From assembly GCA_963786985.1 (NCBI GenBank), contig CAWBBL010000018.1, positions 310,001 to 374,000 of the forward strand: 64,000 nt of DNA. Reading direction: 5' to 3'. The stretch is from Desertimonas sp963786985 (lineage in GTDB: Bacteria > Actinomycetota > Acidimicrobiia > Acidimicrobiales > Ilumatobacteraceae). Made by a program: the position numbers and the translations under genes. Shown here piece by piece: positions 43,400-51,256 of the stretch; the first letter of the stretch is position 1, and each line of letters opens with the position of its first letter. Below the pieces are notes generated by a model. The model had not been told where the DNA came from. It searched no databases and worked only from the letters and a program-made list of their open reading frames with translations.

Positions 43400-45486
43400 G
43401 TCGTCGACTCCTTGTCTTCGATGGTGACCTGACCGGTCTCCCCGTCGACGTGGACCACGGCGCCCTCGGGGAGGTCGCCCAACGCCCCGGTGTACCCGAC
43501 GACTGTCGGCACCCGCGCCTCGCGAGCCAGGATGGCGAGGTGCGACAGCACCGATCCCGTCTCCGACACGATGCCCTTGAGCCGCGGCAACAACGGTCCG
43601 AGACCTGGTGACAGCGTCGTCGTGACGAGGACCGACCCGGTCGGCGGGTCGGTGGTGTCGTAGGTGACCGGTCCGCGGCCCTCACCTCCGCCGGCGCCGG
43701 TGCCGCCGCCGACCTCACTGTCGCACTGCGAGCGAATCGGCTTGCCGAGGTCGGACAGCTGGAACGACGCCGGCAGCGGGGCTCCGAAGTCGTGGTCGTG
43801 GCTCTCCACCAGCGCAGCAACGACGACGGCCCGTTTGGTGACGACCGCCTCGACGTGATCGAGCGTGAGGTGACGGACCGACTCGGGGTCGGGGAGGTCG
43901 CCGGCGGCCGCCAGGCGCTCGCCGATCTTCCACGCGGCGCGGCCCGACAACTCCTGGACCCAGCGGACGCGCAGCCGTAGCGCCTCGCGCAGGATCCCGT
44001 TGTCGCTGCAGCGTTGACATTGCGACGTCGTCGGGATGTTCAGCGTGATCGCCTCCTCCGGCAGCACCGGGGCGGGGGCCACCTGCGGCCCGGTCAACGC
44101 CAGCACGGCCGGACTGCGGATGAGGATTTCCTTGTCGTCGAGGCCGTCCTGGCGCGCCTCGGCCAGCACGCGCAGGGCGACCGAGGCACCGGTCATCCGG
44201 TTCCCGCCCGTGTCGGTGAGCATGCCGATCAGGATCTCGTGGGCGTGCAGAGCCCGCAGGACTGCCTGACTGCGATGCAGCAGGGCGACCAACTGCCGGC
44301 TGGTCAGCTCGGTCAGCGGCGGGACGGCCTCGAGATCGGCGTCCGTCCGATCCAGGAGGTGCTCGGCGAGCAGGGGCAGGGCGGAGCGCAACCGCCCGAC
44401 CCGCCAAGCCCCGCGCAGCCGGCGGCTGGCCGGAATCGGGTTCAAGCGATGGAGGATCGTCGTTTTCGGCTTGATCTCCCCGGCCAGGCGCAGGTCGATG
44501 GCCACGTGTCCGTCGACGCACACGACGACTTCGCTGGCGGCCACATCAGCGGCGGTGGCCGAGCCGGCCAGCACGACGGCTTCGCGCACGGCATCGCGCA
44601 GCGGCGGGACCCAGAGGTCGGTCTCCAACTCGGTCAGCGGGAAGGGGAACGTCTCGGCGACCGGGCCGGGGCCGTAGATCGGGCCGCTCGGCACGCCGCG
44701 GATCTCCGTGGTGACCGGGCGCGACTGCAGCAGCCACACTCGGGTGTCGGTGTCGATCGCCCACTCGACGTCCTGGGGCCCTCCGTACACGTCGGCGACC
44801 TTCGCCGACAGCTCGACGAGACGACGGAGATCGGCCGGTGGGAGCTTCGGTCCGTCGTTGGCCGCGAAGTCGATGACCTTGCCGTTGGACGGATCGAGCA
44901 CGTAGCGCGAGCCGTCGACCTCTCCACTGACCAGTCGCTCCGGCCCGCCGGTCACGGCGCTCACGACGCGGCGGTCGGTGCGCCCGGTCACCGGGTCGAT
45001 CCCGAACATCACCCCGCCGTACGCCGGCTCGATGAGCGGCTGGACGAGCACGGCGATGGGGTGTTCGGCAGCGCCGGCCCGTTGCCGGGAGTCGAGCACC
45101 GCCGCCACGGCGTCGGCGAAGGCGTCGAAGCCGGTGATGCCGATGACCGACTCGAACTGCCCGGCCATCGACGACGTCGCCATGTCCTCGACCACCGACG
45201 AACTGCGGGCGACCAGTGCCCGTCGGTCGCCGCCGGCCCGTTCGAACGCTTCGTGGACGGCGGGATGCGTGCGAACGTCAGCACCGGCATCGCTGGCATC
45301 GGAGAACGCCGTGGTCAGCACGACGCCCGGGAGGCTGGCCAGGCCGGCGATGCTGCCGCGTGCCAGGGCGGCCGCCTTGCCACCGGTGAGCGAAGCATCG
45401 ACGGCGGCGGCGTCAGTGAGGTCGACGACGAGCGGGCGCTCGGTGCCTGCATCTTGTGCGACGGCGCGCACCACTCCTTCACTCAT
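43396..45486 (-). CDS. PEP/pyruvate-binding phosphotransferase (PEP synthase/PPDK-like)
   Basis: The 696-residue protein begins with the ATP-grasp PPDK_N domain (about 18-290: LTGGKAAALARGS; VARSSSVVEDMATSSMAGQFESV; PVTGRTDRRVV; PQDVEWAIDT; LQSRPVTTEI). It ends with the swivelling phosphohistidine domain (GSVLSHLAILAREARVPTVVG, catalytic His in SHLAI). The C-terminal PEP barrel of true PEP synthase is missing, so it resembles rifampin phosphotransferase-type proteins that pass phosphate to a small molecule. A CxxC lies in SQCQRCSD. ATG 45486 has GAAGG upstream. Substrate unknown. Confidence 0.85.
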   Translation of the reverse strand: MSEGVVRAVAQDAGTERPLVVDLTDAAAVDASLTGGKAAALARGSIAGLASLPGVVLTTAFSDASDAGADVRTHPAVHEAFERAGGDRRALVARSSSVVEDMATSSMAGQFESVIGITGFDAFADAVAAVLDSRQRAGAAEHPIAVLVQPLIEPAYGGVMFGIDPVTGRTDRRVVSAVTGGPERLVSGEVDGSRYVLDPSNGKVIDFAANDGPKLPPADLRRLVELSAKVADVYGGPQDVEWAIDTDTRVWLLQSRPVTTEIRGVPSGPIYGPGPVAETFPFPLTELETDLWVPPLRDAVREAVVLAGSATAADVAASEVVVCVDGHVAIDLRLAGEIKPKTTILHRLNPIPASRRLRGAWRVGRLRSALPLLAEHLLDRTDADLEAVPPLTELTSRQLVALLHRSQAVLRALHAHEILIGMLTDTGGNRMTGASVALRVLAEARQDGLDDKEILIRSPAVLALTGPQVAPAPVLPEEAITLNIPTTSQCQRCSDNGILREALRLRVRWVQELSGRAAWKIGERLAAAGDLPDPESVRHLTLDHVEAVVTKRAVVVAALVESHDHDFGAPLPASFQLSDLGKPIRSQCDSEVGGGTGAGGGEGRGPVTYDTTDPPTGSVLVTTTLSPGLGPLLPRLKGIVSETGSVLSHLAILAREARVPTVVGYTGALGDLPEGAVVHVDGETGQVTIEDKESTT

Positions 45487-45549
45487 GGCGGACACCTTCT
45501 TTAGTCCGTTCGTGACCCGATTGCCAGCGGGTAACACGAACGGACACGG

Positions 45550-46986
45550 TTACTCCTCGGTACCAGGCGGACGAAGCGGGAGGAGCACGACGAACCGGTT
45601 GTCGCCGGGCTCCGAGTCGAGGCTCATCTCGCCACCATGGCGGCCGACGACGATCCGCCAGGCGATGTCGAGACCGAGGCCGGTGCCCTTGCCGATGTCC
45701 TTGGTCGTGAAGAACGGTTCGAACACCCGGCTGCGGATCTCCGCGGGAACGCCCGGCCCCGTATCGGCGACCTCCACCACCACCCGGTCGTCGTCGGCCC
45801 ACGTGCGCAGGGTGAGGGTGCCAACGTCACCCATCGCGTCGATGGCGTTGTCGATGAGGTTCGTCCACACCTGGTTGAGCTCGCCCGGATAGGCGACGAT
45901 CTGCGGAATGCTGCGGTCGTACTGGCGCACGACTTTGATGGTGTCGCCGAGCTTGTGGCTGAGCATCGTCAGCGTGGCGTCGAGAAGTTCGTGGACGTCG
46001 ACCGTCTGCAGCGGGGCACGGTCCATCTGGGTGTACTGGCGGGCCGAGGCGAGCAAGCCGGAGATCCGCTCGACGCTGTCGGTGATCTCGTCGAGCAGGT
46101 TGTTCGACTCGATCGCCCGCACCGGATAGGACAGCCCGTAGTCGAGGTGCGGCGGCGGGGTGACTTCGAGCACCTCTTCGAGCCAGTCGGTGCCGAGTCC
46201 GGCGGCGACGAGGATCGGGGCGATCTCCCACGGTTCGGCGATGCCGTGCTCGGTCAACCAGTCGGTCACCTCGTCCTCCCGATCGGACGCTTCCATCGAC
46301 GAGAGGTTCGGCGCGTCCCGGGAACTCGCCAGTGCCTGGGCAGCGAGGGCGGCGACCGCCTCGAGCTTGTCCGCCGGGAGGTTGCTCTGGATCAGCAGGC
46401 CGAGTTTGTCGCGCATCTCGGCGAGCATCTCGCGCAACCGCGAACTGGCGCGCAGCACGGCAGCCACGGGGTTGTGCAACTCGTGAGTGAGCCCGGCCGT
46501 CACCGACCCGAGGGCCACCAGCCGCTCGTGACGCTCGATGGTGTCGCGATTCTCCATCGCCTGGGTGGTGAAGCCCTCGAGCAGATGGGACGCCATCGGA
46601 AACCACTCGCGCAACGCCTTGCCGAGCTCGGCGGCCGGGAGCTCGAGCAGCCGGCAGTCCTTGACCGCCCGGGCAGTCGCCGGATAGACGTCCAGCACGT
46701 TGGGGTTGACCAGGTAGAAGTTGAACGCCCCGGTGTACGAGCCGCGGTAGTCGCTGCGCATCAGCTCGAGCTCGCCACCTTGCACCCGGCGCGACAGCGC
46801 CAGCATGCCCGAGAGCAGAACCAGGAAGCACGTCGCCGGGGCGCCCTCGGCGTGGATCGTGGCCCCGGCCGGATACTCGACGACGCGGCCGTGGTCGGCC
46901 AACCACGTCAGCTGATCGTCGCTGAGCTTCTCGAACAAGACCAGGGTGCGCAGCTCGTCGGAGGACAGCCGCTCAGATTCGGTCAC
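45550..46986 (-). CDS. Histidine kinase with N-terminal cyclic-nucleotide-binding-like domain
   Basis: The 478-residue cytoplasmic kinase has a cNMP-binding-like domain (about 10-130: VVEYPAGATIHAEGAPATCFLVLLSG). The H-box is SVTAGLTHELHNPVAAVLR (His near 175), with a long insert after it. The ATPase domain has NLIDNAIDAM, DTGPGVPAEI and GKGTGLGLDIAW. It has no membrane segment. GTG 46986 overlaps the stop of the response-regulator/reductase fusion, so the two proteins are made together. The likely signal is redox or nucleotide state (inference). Confidence 0.93.
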   Translation of the reverse strand: MTESERLSSDELRTLVLFEKLSDDQLTWLADHGRVVEYPAGATIHAEGAPATCFLVLLSGMLALSRRVQGGELELMRSDYRGSYTGAFNFYLVNPNVLDVYPATARAVKDCRLLELPAAELGKALREWFPMASHLLEGFTTQAMENRDTIERHERLVALGSVTAGLTHELHNPVAAVLRASSRLREMLAEMRDKLGLLIQSNLPADKLEAVAALAAQALASSRDAPNLSSMEASDREDEVTDWLTEHGIAEPWEIAPILVAAGLGTDWLEEVLEVTPPPHLDYGLSYPVRAIESNNLLDEITDSVERISGLLASARQYTQMDRAPLQTVDVHELLDATLTMLSHKLGDTIKVVRQYDRSIPQIVAYPGELNQVWTNLIDNAIDAMGDVGTLTLRTWADDDRVVVEVADTGPGVPAEIRSRVFEPFFTTKDIGKGTGLGLDIAWRIVVGRHGGEMSLDSEPGDNRFVVLLPLRPPGTEE

Positions 46987-48671
46987 TGACGCTCCAAGAA
47001 GCTGTGGATCAGCTGGATCGCCATGGCCCCCTCGCCGACTGCCGAGGCGACTCGCTTCACCGAGTTGGCACGGACGTCACCGGCGGCGAAGACGCCGGCC
47101 ACGCTGGTCTCGAGAAAGTACGGATCGCGGTCGAGGTGCCAGCCGCGCGGTCGGCGGCCGTCGACGAGGAGGTCAGGCCCGGTGCACACGAACCCCCGCG
47201 GGTCGCGGGCCACAACGCCGTCGAGCCATTCGGTACGCGGTGCCGCACCGATGAACACGAACAGGTAGCCGGCCTTGACGGTTTCCTCGCTCGCCGTCGA
47301 TCGATCGCGGATCGTCAACGCTTCGAGGTGGTCGTCGCCCTCGACCGCGGTCACCTCAGCATCGAGGCGGACGTCGATGTTCGGGAGCTCGCTGATCTGG
47401 TGGATGAGGTAGTGCGACATCGACCCCTCCAGGCCGGTGGCGCGCACGAGCAGCGTGACCCGCCGAGCATGACGGGCGAGGTACACCGCCGCCTGACCTG
47501 CCGAGTTGGCACCACCGACGATGTACACCTCGTCGCCGGCACACGCTGGAGCCTCTGTCGCCGTCGAGCCGTAGAAGATGCCGCGTCCGGTCAGCCCGGC
47601 GGCCCCCGGGACGTCGAGCTTGCGGTAGGCGATTCCCGTGGCGAGCAGCACGGAATGGGCGACGACCTGGCCGCCGTCGTCGAAGCGCACCGCTCGCGAT
47701 GATGCCCGCACGTCGAGACCGACGACGTCGCGGGTCCTGAGCACTTCGGCGCCGAACTTGAGCGCCTGACGAGACGCCCGCTGAGTCAGTTGTGACCCGC
47801 TGACACCGTCGGGGAACCCGAGATAGTTCTCGATCCGCGAGCTCTGCCCGGCCTGGCCGCCAGTCGCCCGACGTTCGACGAGCACGGTACGCAGCCCTTC
47901 CGACGCCGCATACACGGCGGCACCGAGCCCGGCCGGGCCTCCACCGACGATGACCACGTCATAGAAGTCGGTGGCCGGCGTCGTCGAGAGCCCGACGAGC
48001 GTCGCCAGCTCGCCGATGGTCGGGGTCACGAGGTGCTCGCCGTCCGGACTCACCACCAACGGGATGGCGGCAGCGTCGACTCCGGCCGCCGCCAGCATGC
48101 GCTGGCCCTCGGGATCGTCGCTCGTGTGCCAGCGGTACGGCACGGCGTTGTGGGCGAGGAAGTCACGGACCTCGAAGGAATGCGCCGACCAGCGGTGGCC
48201 GACGATCCGCACCGTGTGATCGATCGGCTCGTCGGCGTCGTCCCGCCACAGCTCGACGAGTGTGTCGATCACGGGGTACAGCTTCTCCTCGGGCGGGTCC
48301 CACGGCTTGAGCAAGTAGTGATCGAGGTCGACGTCGTTGATCGCCTTGATCGCCGCCTCGGTGTCGGCGTACGCAGTGAGCAGGGCGCGGCGGGCCTTGG
48401 GATACAAGTCCATCGCCTGCTCGAGGAACTCGACCCCGGTCATCCCGGGCATCCGGTGATCGGCGACGATCACGGCCACCACGTCACCGCGCAGCTTCAA
48501 CTCGCGCAGTGTCTCCAGGGCCTCGGGGCCGGACTCGGAACGGACGACCCGGAACCCCTCGCCGAGATGGCGGCGCAGGTCACGCGCTACAGCGCGGGAA
48601 ACCGAAGGATCGTCGTCGACCGTCAGCAGGACCGGCTTCCGGTCGACGTCGCGGCGGTCGTCGGTGGTCAT
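46983..48671 (-). CDS. Fused response regulator / thioredoxin-reductase-like flavoprotein
   Basis: The 562-residue fusion starts with a receiver domain (LLTVDDDPSVSRAVARDLRRHL; Asp in VIVADHRMPGMTG; Lys in YLLKPWDP). A glutaredoxin-like segment comes next (about 150-230), with WSAHS where CxxC would be. It ends with a two-dinucleotide-fold reductase (VVIVGGGPAGLGAAVYAAS; VYIVGGANSAGQAAVYLARH; GVFAAGDVRANSVKRVASAVGEG). The redox-active CxxC of true thioredoxin reductase is absent (FYGSTATEAPACAG). The protein may be a phosphorylation-controlled NAD(P)H oxidoreductase or redox sensor. ATG 48671 gives the family start. Confidence 0.92.
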   Translation of the reverse strand: MTTDDRRDVDRKPVLLTVDDDPSVSRAVARDLRRHLGEGFRVVRSESGPEALETLRELKLRGDVVAVIVADHRMPGMTGVEFLEQAMDLYPKARRALLTAYADTEAAIKAINDVDLDHYLLKPWDPPEEKLYPVIDTLVELWRDDADEPIDHTVRIVGHRWSAHSFEVRDFLAHNAVPYRWHTSDDPEGQRMLAAAGVDAAAIPLVVSPDGEHLVTPTIGELATLVGLSTTPATDFYDVVIVGGGPAGLGAAVYAASEGLRTVLVERRATGGQAGQSSRIENYLGFPDGVSGSQLTQRASRQALKFGAEVLRTRDVVGLDVRASSRAVRFDDGGQVVAHSVLLATGIAYRKLDVPGAAGLTGRGIFYGSTATEAPACAGDEVYIVGGANSAGQAAVYLARHARRVTLLVRATGLEGSMSHYLIHQISELPNIDVRLDAEVTAVEGDDHLEALTIRDRSTASEETVKAGYLFVFIGAAPRTEWLDGVVARDPRGFVCTGPDLLVDGRRPRGWHLDRDPYFLETSVAGVFAAGDVRANSVKRVASAVGEGAMAIQLIHSFLERQ

Positions 48672-48790
48672 CGCTCCATCGACGCTAACCGGGACCCATC
48701 GATCCACGCCTCCCGGTTCCGCAGAGCACCGCGCACCGGACCGGTGCAACTGGCTCCGCAGATCCGGCCGGTGTCGGGCAGGCTGGTGCG

Positions 48791-49366
48791 GTGAACACTC
48801 CCATCGACCTCCGCCCGGCCGCCGAGCGCTTGGCGCGGATCGTCGAGGCGCTGCCCGACGACTCGCTCGGTCAGCCCACGCCGTGCTCGACCTACACGGT
48901 TGCCGCCTTGCTCGACCACCTGGACGGCACGGTCGTCGCCTTCCACGCCGCAGCCATCAAGGATCCGGTGCCCGGCGGCCCATCCGGCGATGCCGACCAT
49001 CTCCAGCCGGGCTGGAGATCGCGAATCCCCGAGGGCCTCGGCGCGCTGGCCGACGCGTGGGACGATCCGGCGGCCTGGAACGGGCGGACTGCCGCCGGTG
49101 GAGTCCAGCTGCCGGGGGACGTCGCCGGTGTCGTCGCCCTCGACGAGTTGGTGATCCACGGGTGGGACCTCGCCAAGGCCACCGATCAACGGGCCGAGTA
49201 CGACGGCCCCGGCCTCGACGCCGTCCACGCCATGGTCACGGACTTCCGCAGCCGCGGCATCGAGGGCCTGTTCGGCCCCGAGGTCGCCGTGCCCGCCGAC
49301 GCGGCGCTGTTCGATCGGATCCTCGGCGTCACCGGACGCGACCCACACTGGCATCCACCGACCTGA
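48791..49366 (+). CDS. TIGR03086 family protein, mycothiol-dependent maleylpyruvate isomerase fold
   Basis: The 191-residue protein has the DinB-like helical bundle of the MDMPI family: LARIVEALPDDSLGQPTPCSTYTVAALLDHL, then LDELVIHGWDLAKATDQ. The metal-binding His pattern (DHL with IHGWDLA) is retained. Members use mycothiol as thiol cofactor, consistent with an actinobacterium. The substrate is unknown. It is divergent from the reductase fusion. It starts at GTG 48791. Confidence 0.9.
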   Translation: MNTPIDLRPAAERLARIVEALPDDSLGQPTPCSTYTVAALLDHLDGTVVAFHAAAIKDPVPGGPSGDADHLQPGWRSRIPEGLGALADAWDDPAAWNGRTAAGGVQLPGDVAGVVALDELVIHGWDLAKATDQRAEYDGPGLDAVHAMVTDFRSRGIEGLFGPEVAVPADAALFDRILGVTGRDPHWHPPT

Positions 49367-49385
49367 AGGCCTCCACGCGCCCCCA

Positions 49386-49462
49386 CATCTGGGGAAGAGT
49401 TCTGTCAATCGATGATCTGGGGAAGATTCATGTCAGGCCCTGACTTGAATCTTCCCCAGATG
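49386..49462 (+). repeat. Intergenic repeat family R, copy 3
   Basis: Direct-direct-inverted copies of the CTGGGGAAGATnnnTGTCA unit. Units two and three form a 21-bp stem with one mismatch and only one unpaired base at the tip (GTCAGG-C-CCTGAC). The stop codon of the minus-strand GNAT fusion (49428-49430) lies inside this element. Its last 12 or so residues (TSGEDSSQGLT) are therefore coded by the repeat. Confidence 0.92.
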
Positions 49463-51188
49463 TCCGGTCGAGCTCGACGGTCATGCACAGGCTGTGCGGG
49501 TTGGTGGTGTACGAGCCGAACGGCGCGCACGGCTGGAAGCCGGCCTTGGTGTACATCGATCGTGCGGCGGCGAACGCGTCCATCGTCCCGGTCTCCAGAC
49601 TGACCCGCCGGTAGTTCCGGTGGGCAGCGATCGTCAGCACGTGGTCGAGTAACGACTGGCCGACACCCCGGCGTCTGGCCGCCTCGATGGTGTGCATCGA
49701 CTTCAGCTCGCCGTGCCAGCGGTCGAGCTGCTTGAGGGCCGCGACGCCGACCAGCGCGCCGTCCTGCCGGGCGCTGAACAGAGTGACCGCCGGGTCGGCG
49801 ACACCGTCCTCGTCGAGGGCGTGGACGTGACCGGCCGGAGTGACGGCGACGGCGTCCGCCAGATGGCGTCTCAGCAGCCCGCTCACGTCGGCGGCGCGGG
49901 GATCGTCGACGGCGATCACGAGGTCGTGCTTGCGGTGGATGCGGTAGTGCAACACGAGAAACGGCAGGCCGAACACCTTGAAGGCGTGCTCGGCGCGAAG
50001 GTCATCACCGTCCAGGTACACCTCGAGCGTCTCGCCGAAACCGTGAACGGCGAGAGTGGTCAGGTCGCCGGTCTGCGGGTCGATGTACGAGAGGTAGTGG
50101 CCGGCATGGCCGTCACCCTCGCTGCTCAGCGACAGGCCGCCCCCGGCACGTTGACGCGGGACGAGTGTCGCCGTGAAGCTGCCATGGGGAATTGGAAAGC
50201 CGACGCTCACGTAGCCACGACCTCCGTGGCGGTAGGTCGTGTAGATGCCGACGTAGATCGGTTCGCCCGTGTCGGCGAACGAACGGATCCAGCCGCGGAC
50301 CACCGACCCGTCGGTCGACGTGATCGTGTCGATGCGGCTGTGCACCCCACGCAGCGCCTCGCGTTGGTTCATCGGCACGTTGGCCTGCCCGAGCGGGCGG
50401 GCGACGAGCGTCCGGTAGAGGAGGTACCCGGGACGTACCCACGTACGCCAGTGCGGGACGATGTCGAGGGTGAATCGAGTCGTGTGCTCGTAGAACTCGC
50501 GCACGCGGCGATCGACAGTGCTCGGCTCGAACTCGGGGCCGGCCAGCTCGTCGAGCGACGCGACGATGCCGATGTCGTTCGCCGCGGCCGTGTAGGCGCC
50601 GCCGATCGCCCCGGCAAGATCTCGGAGGTAGTCCGTTCCGACGTAGCGCGTCGTCGCGGCCATCGGGACGACGAAGGGCAGGTCGCTCGGAGCCCGCTGT
50701 TCGGCCAACAAGGTGACCTGGGGATCGCGGAACACGATCGCCGACAGCGTGCGGTAGGCCACCACCGTCGCCGCCGCGACCACTGAACCCGGGGCGTCGG
50801 GGCGCCACCGCCGGAAGGCCGACCCCACGACGAGGCCGATTGTCGGACCCATCGCCACCTTCGGCGGACGAAGGGCGAGCGCCCCGGCGACCGCTCCGGC
50901 AGCGGCTCCGACGATGACCGGACTGCCTCCGGCCCGGCCGCCGAGCCGACCGAGTGGTGCCGCCAGGGCGGCGCTGGTGAGGATCCGGTGCGGAAGGGCC
51001 GGGATCTCCCCTGGTCGTTGCCGCGCCCGGGCCAACGCCTCGGAGGCCGCCAGGAGTGCCCCGCCAGCCGCTCCCCAGACCAACATTCGCCGGGCCGTCG
51101 GCCGAGCCGCCAACGACGCCCCCGCCAGCCCCCCGATCGCCGCGGCGTAGCCGACCGCCTGCGTCCGTTGTGCCCGGTCGAGCGCCAC
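49428..51188 (-). CDS. Membrane protein fused to C-terminal GNAT acetyltransferase
   Basis: The 586-residue protein has a hydrophobic Ala/Gly-rich N-terminal part (about 1-140, several possible membrane helices). An unrecognised middle domain follows (about 160-440: FTLDIVPHWRTWVRPGYLLYRTL; VRGWIRSFADTGEPIYVGIYTTY). A GNAT domain closes it (about 460-575: LKSMHTIEAARRRGVGQSLLDHVL; YTKAGFQPCAPFG). It starts 68 bp after the MNIO gene on the same strand and may belong to that operon, where an acetyltransferase could act on a modified product. The open frame continues upstream, but GTG 51188 is the first sensible start. The C-terminal tail comes from a repeat element. Confidence 0.7.
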   Translation of the reverse strand: MALDRAQRTQAVGYAAAIGGLAGASLAARPTARRMLVWGAAGGALLAASEALARARQRPGEIPALPHRILTSAALAAPLGRLGGRAGGSPVIVGAAAGAVAGALALRPPKVAMGPTIGLVVGSAFRRWRPDAPGSVVAAATVVAYRTLSAIVFRDPQVTLLAEQRAPSDLPFVVPMAATTRYVGTDYLRDLAGAIGGAYTAAANDIGIVASLDELAGPEFEPSTVDRRVREFYEHTTRFTLDIVPHWRTWVRPGYLLYRTLVARPLGQANVPMNQREALRGVHSRIDTITSTDGSVVRGWIRSFADTGEPIYVGIYTTYRHGGRGYVSVGFPIPHGSFTATLVPRQRAGGGLSLSSEGDGHAGHYLSYIDPQTGDLTTLAVHGFGETLEVYLDGDDLRAEHAFKVFGLPFLVLHYRIHRKHDLVIAVDDPRAADVSGLLRRHLADAVAVTPAGHVHALDEDGVADPAVTLFSARQDGALVGVAALKQLDRWHGELKSMHTIEAARRRGVGQSLLDHVLTIAAHRNYRRVSLETGTMDAFAAARSMYTKAGFQPCAPFGSYTTNPHSLCMTVELDRTSGEDSSQGLT

Positions 51189-51256
51189 CGTCGTGAACCT
51201 AGCGAGCTCGGTGCTTGGACGCCGGCCGCGCCGTCCGTCGCCGGCGACTCGACGTG

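Noticed and set aside
43396..45486. Calling the PEP/pyruvate-binding protein ppsA or ppdK
   Set aside because: It lacks the C-terminal PEP/pyruvate barrel, so it cannot be a complete PEP synthase or PPDK.
46983..48671. Calling the reductase fusion a true thioredoxin reductase (trxB)
   Set aside because: The CxxC active site is missing and a receiver domain is fused, so the gene symbol would mislead.
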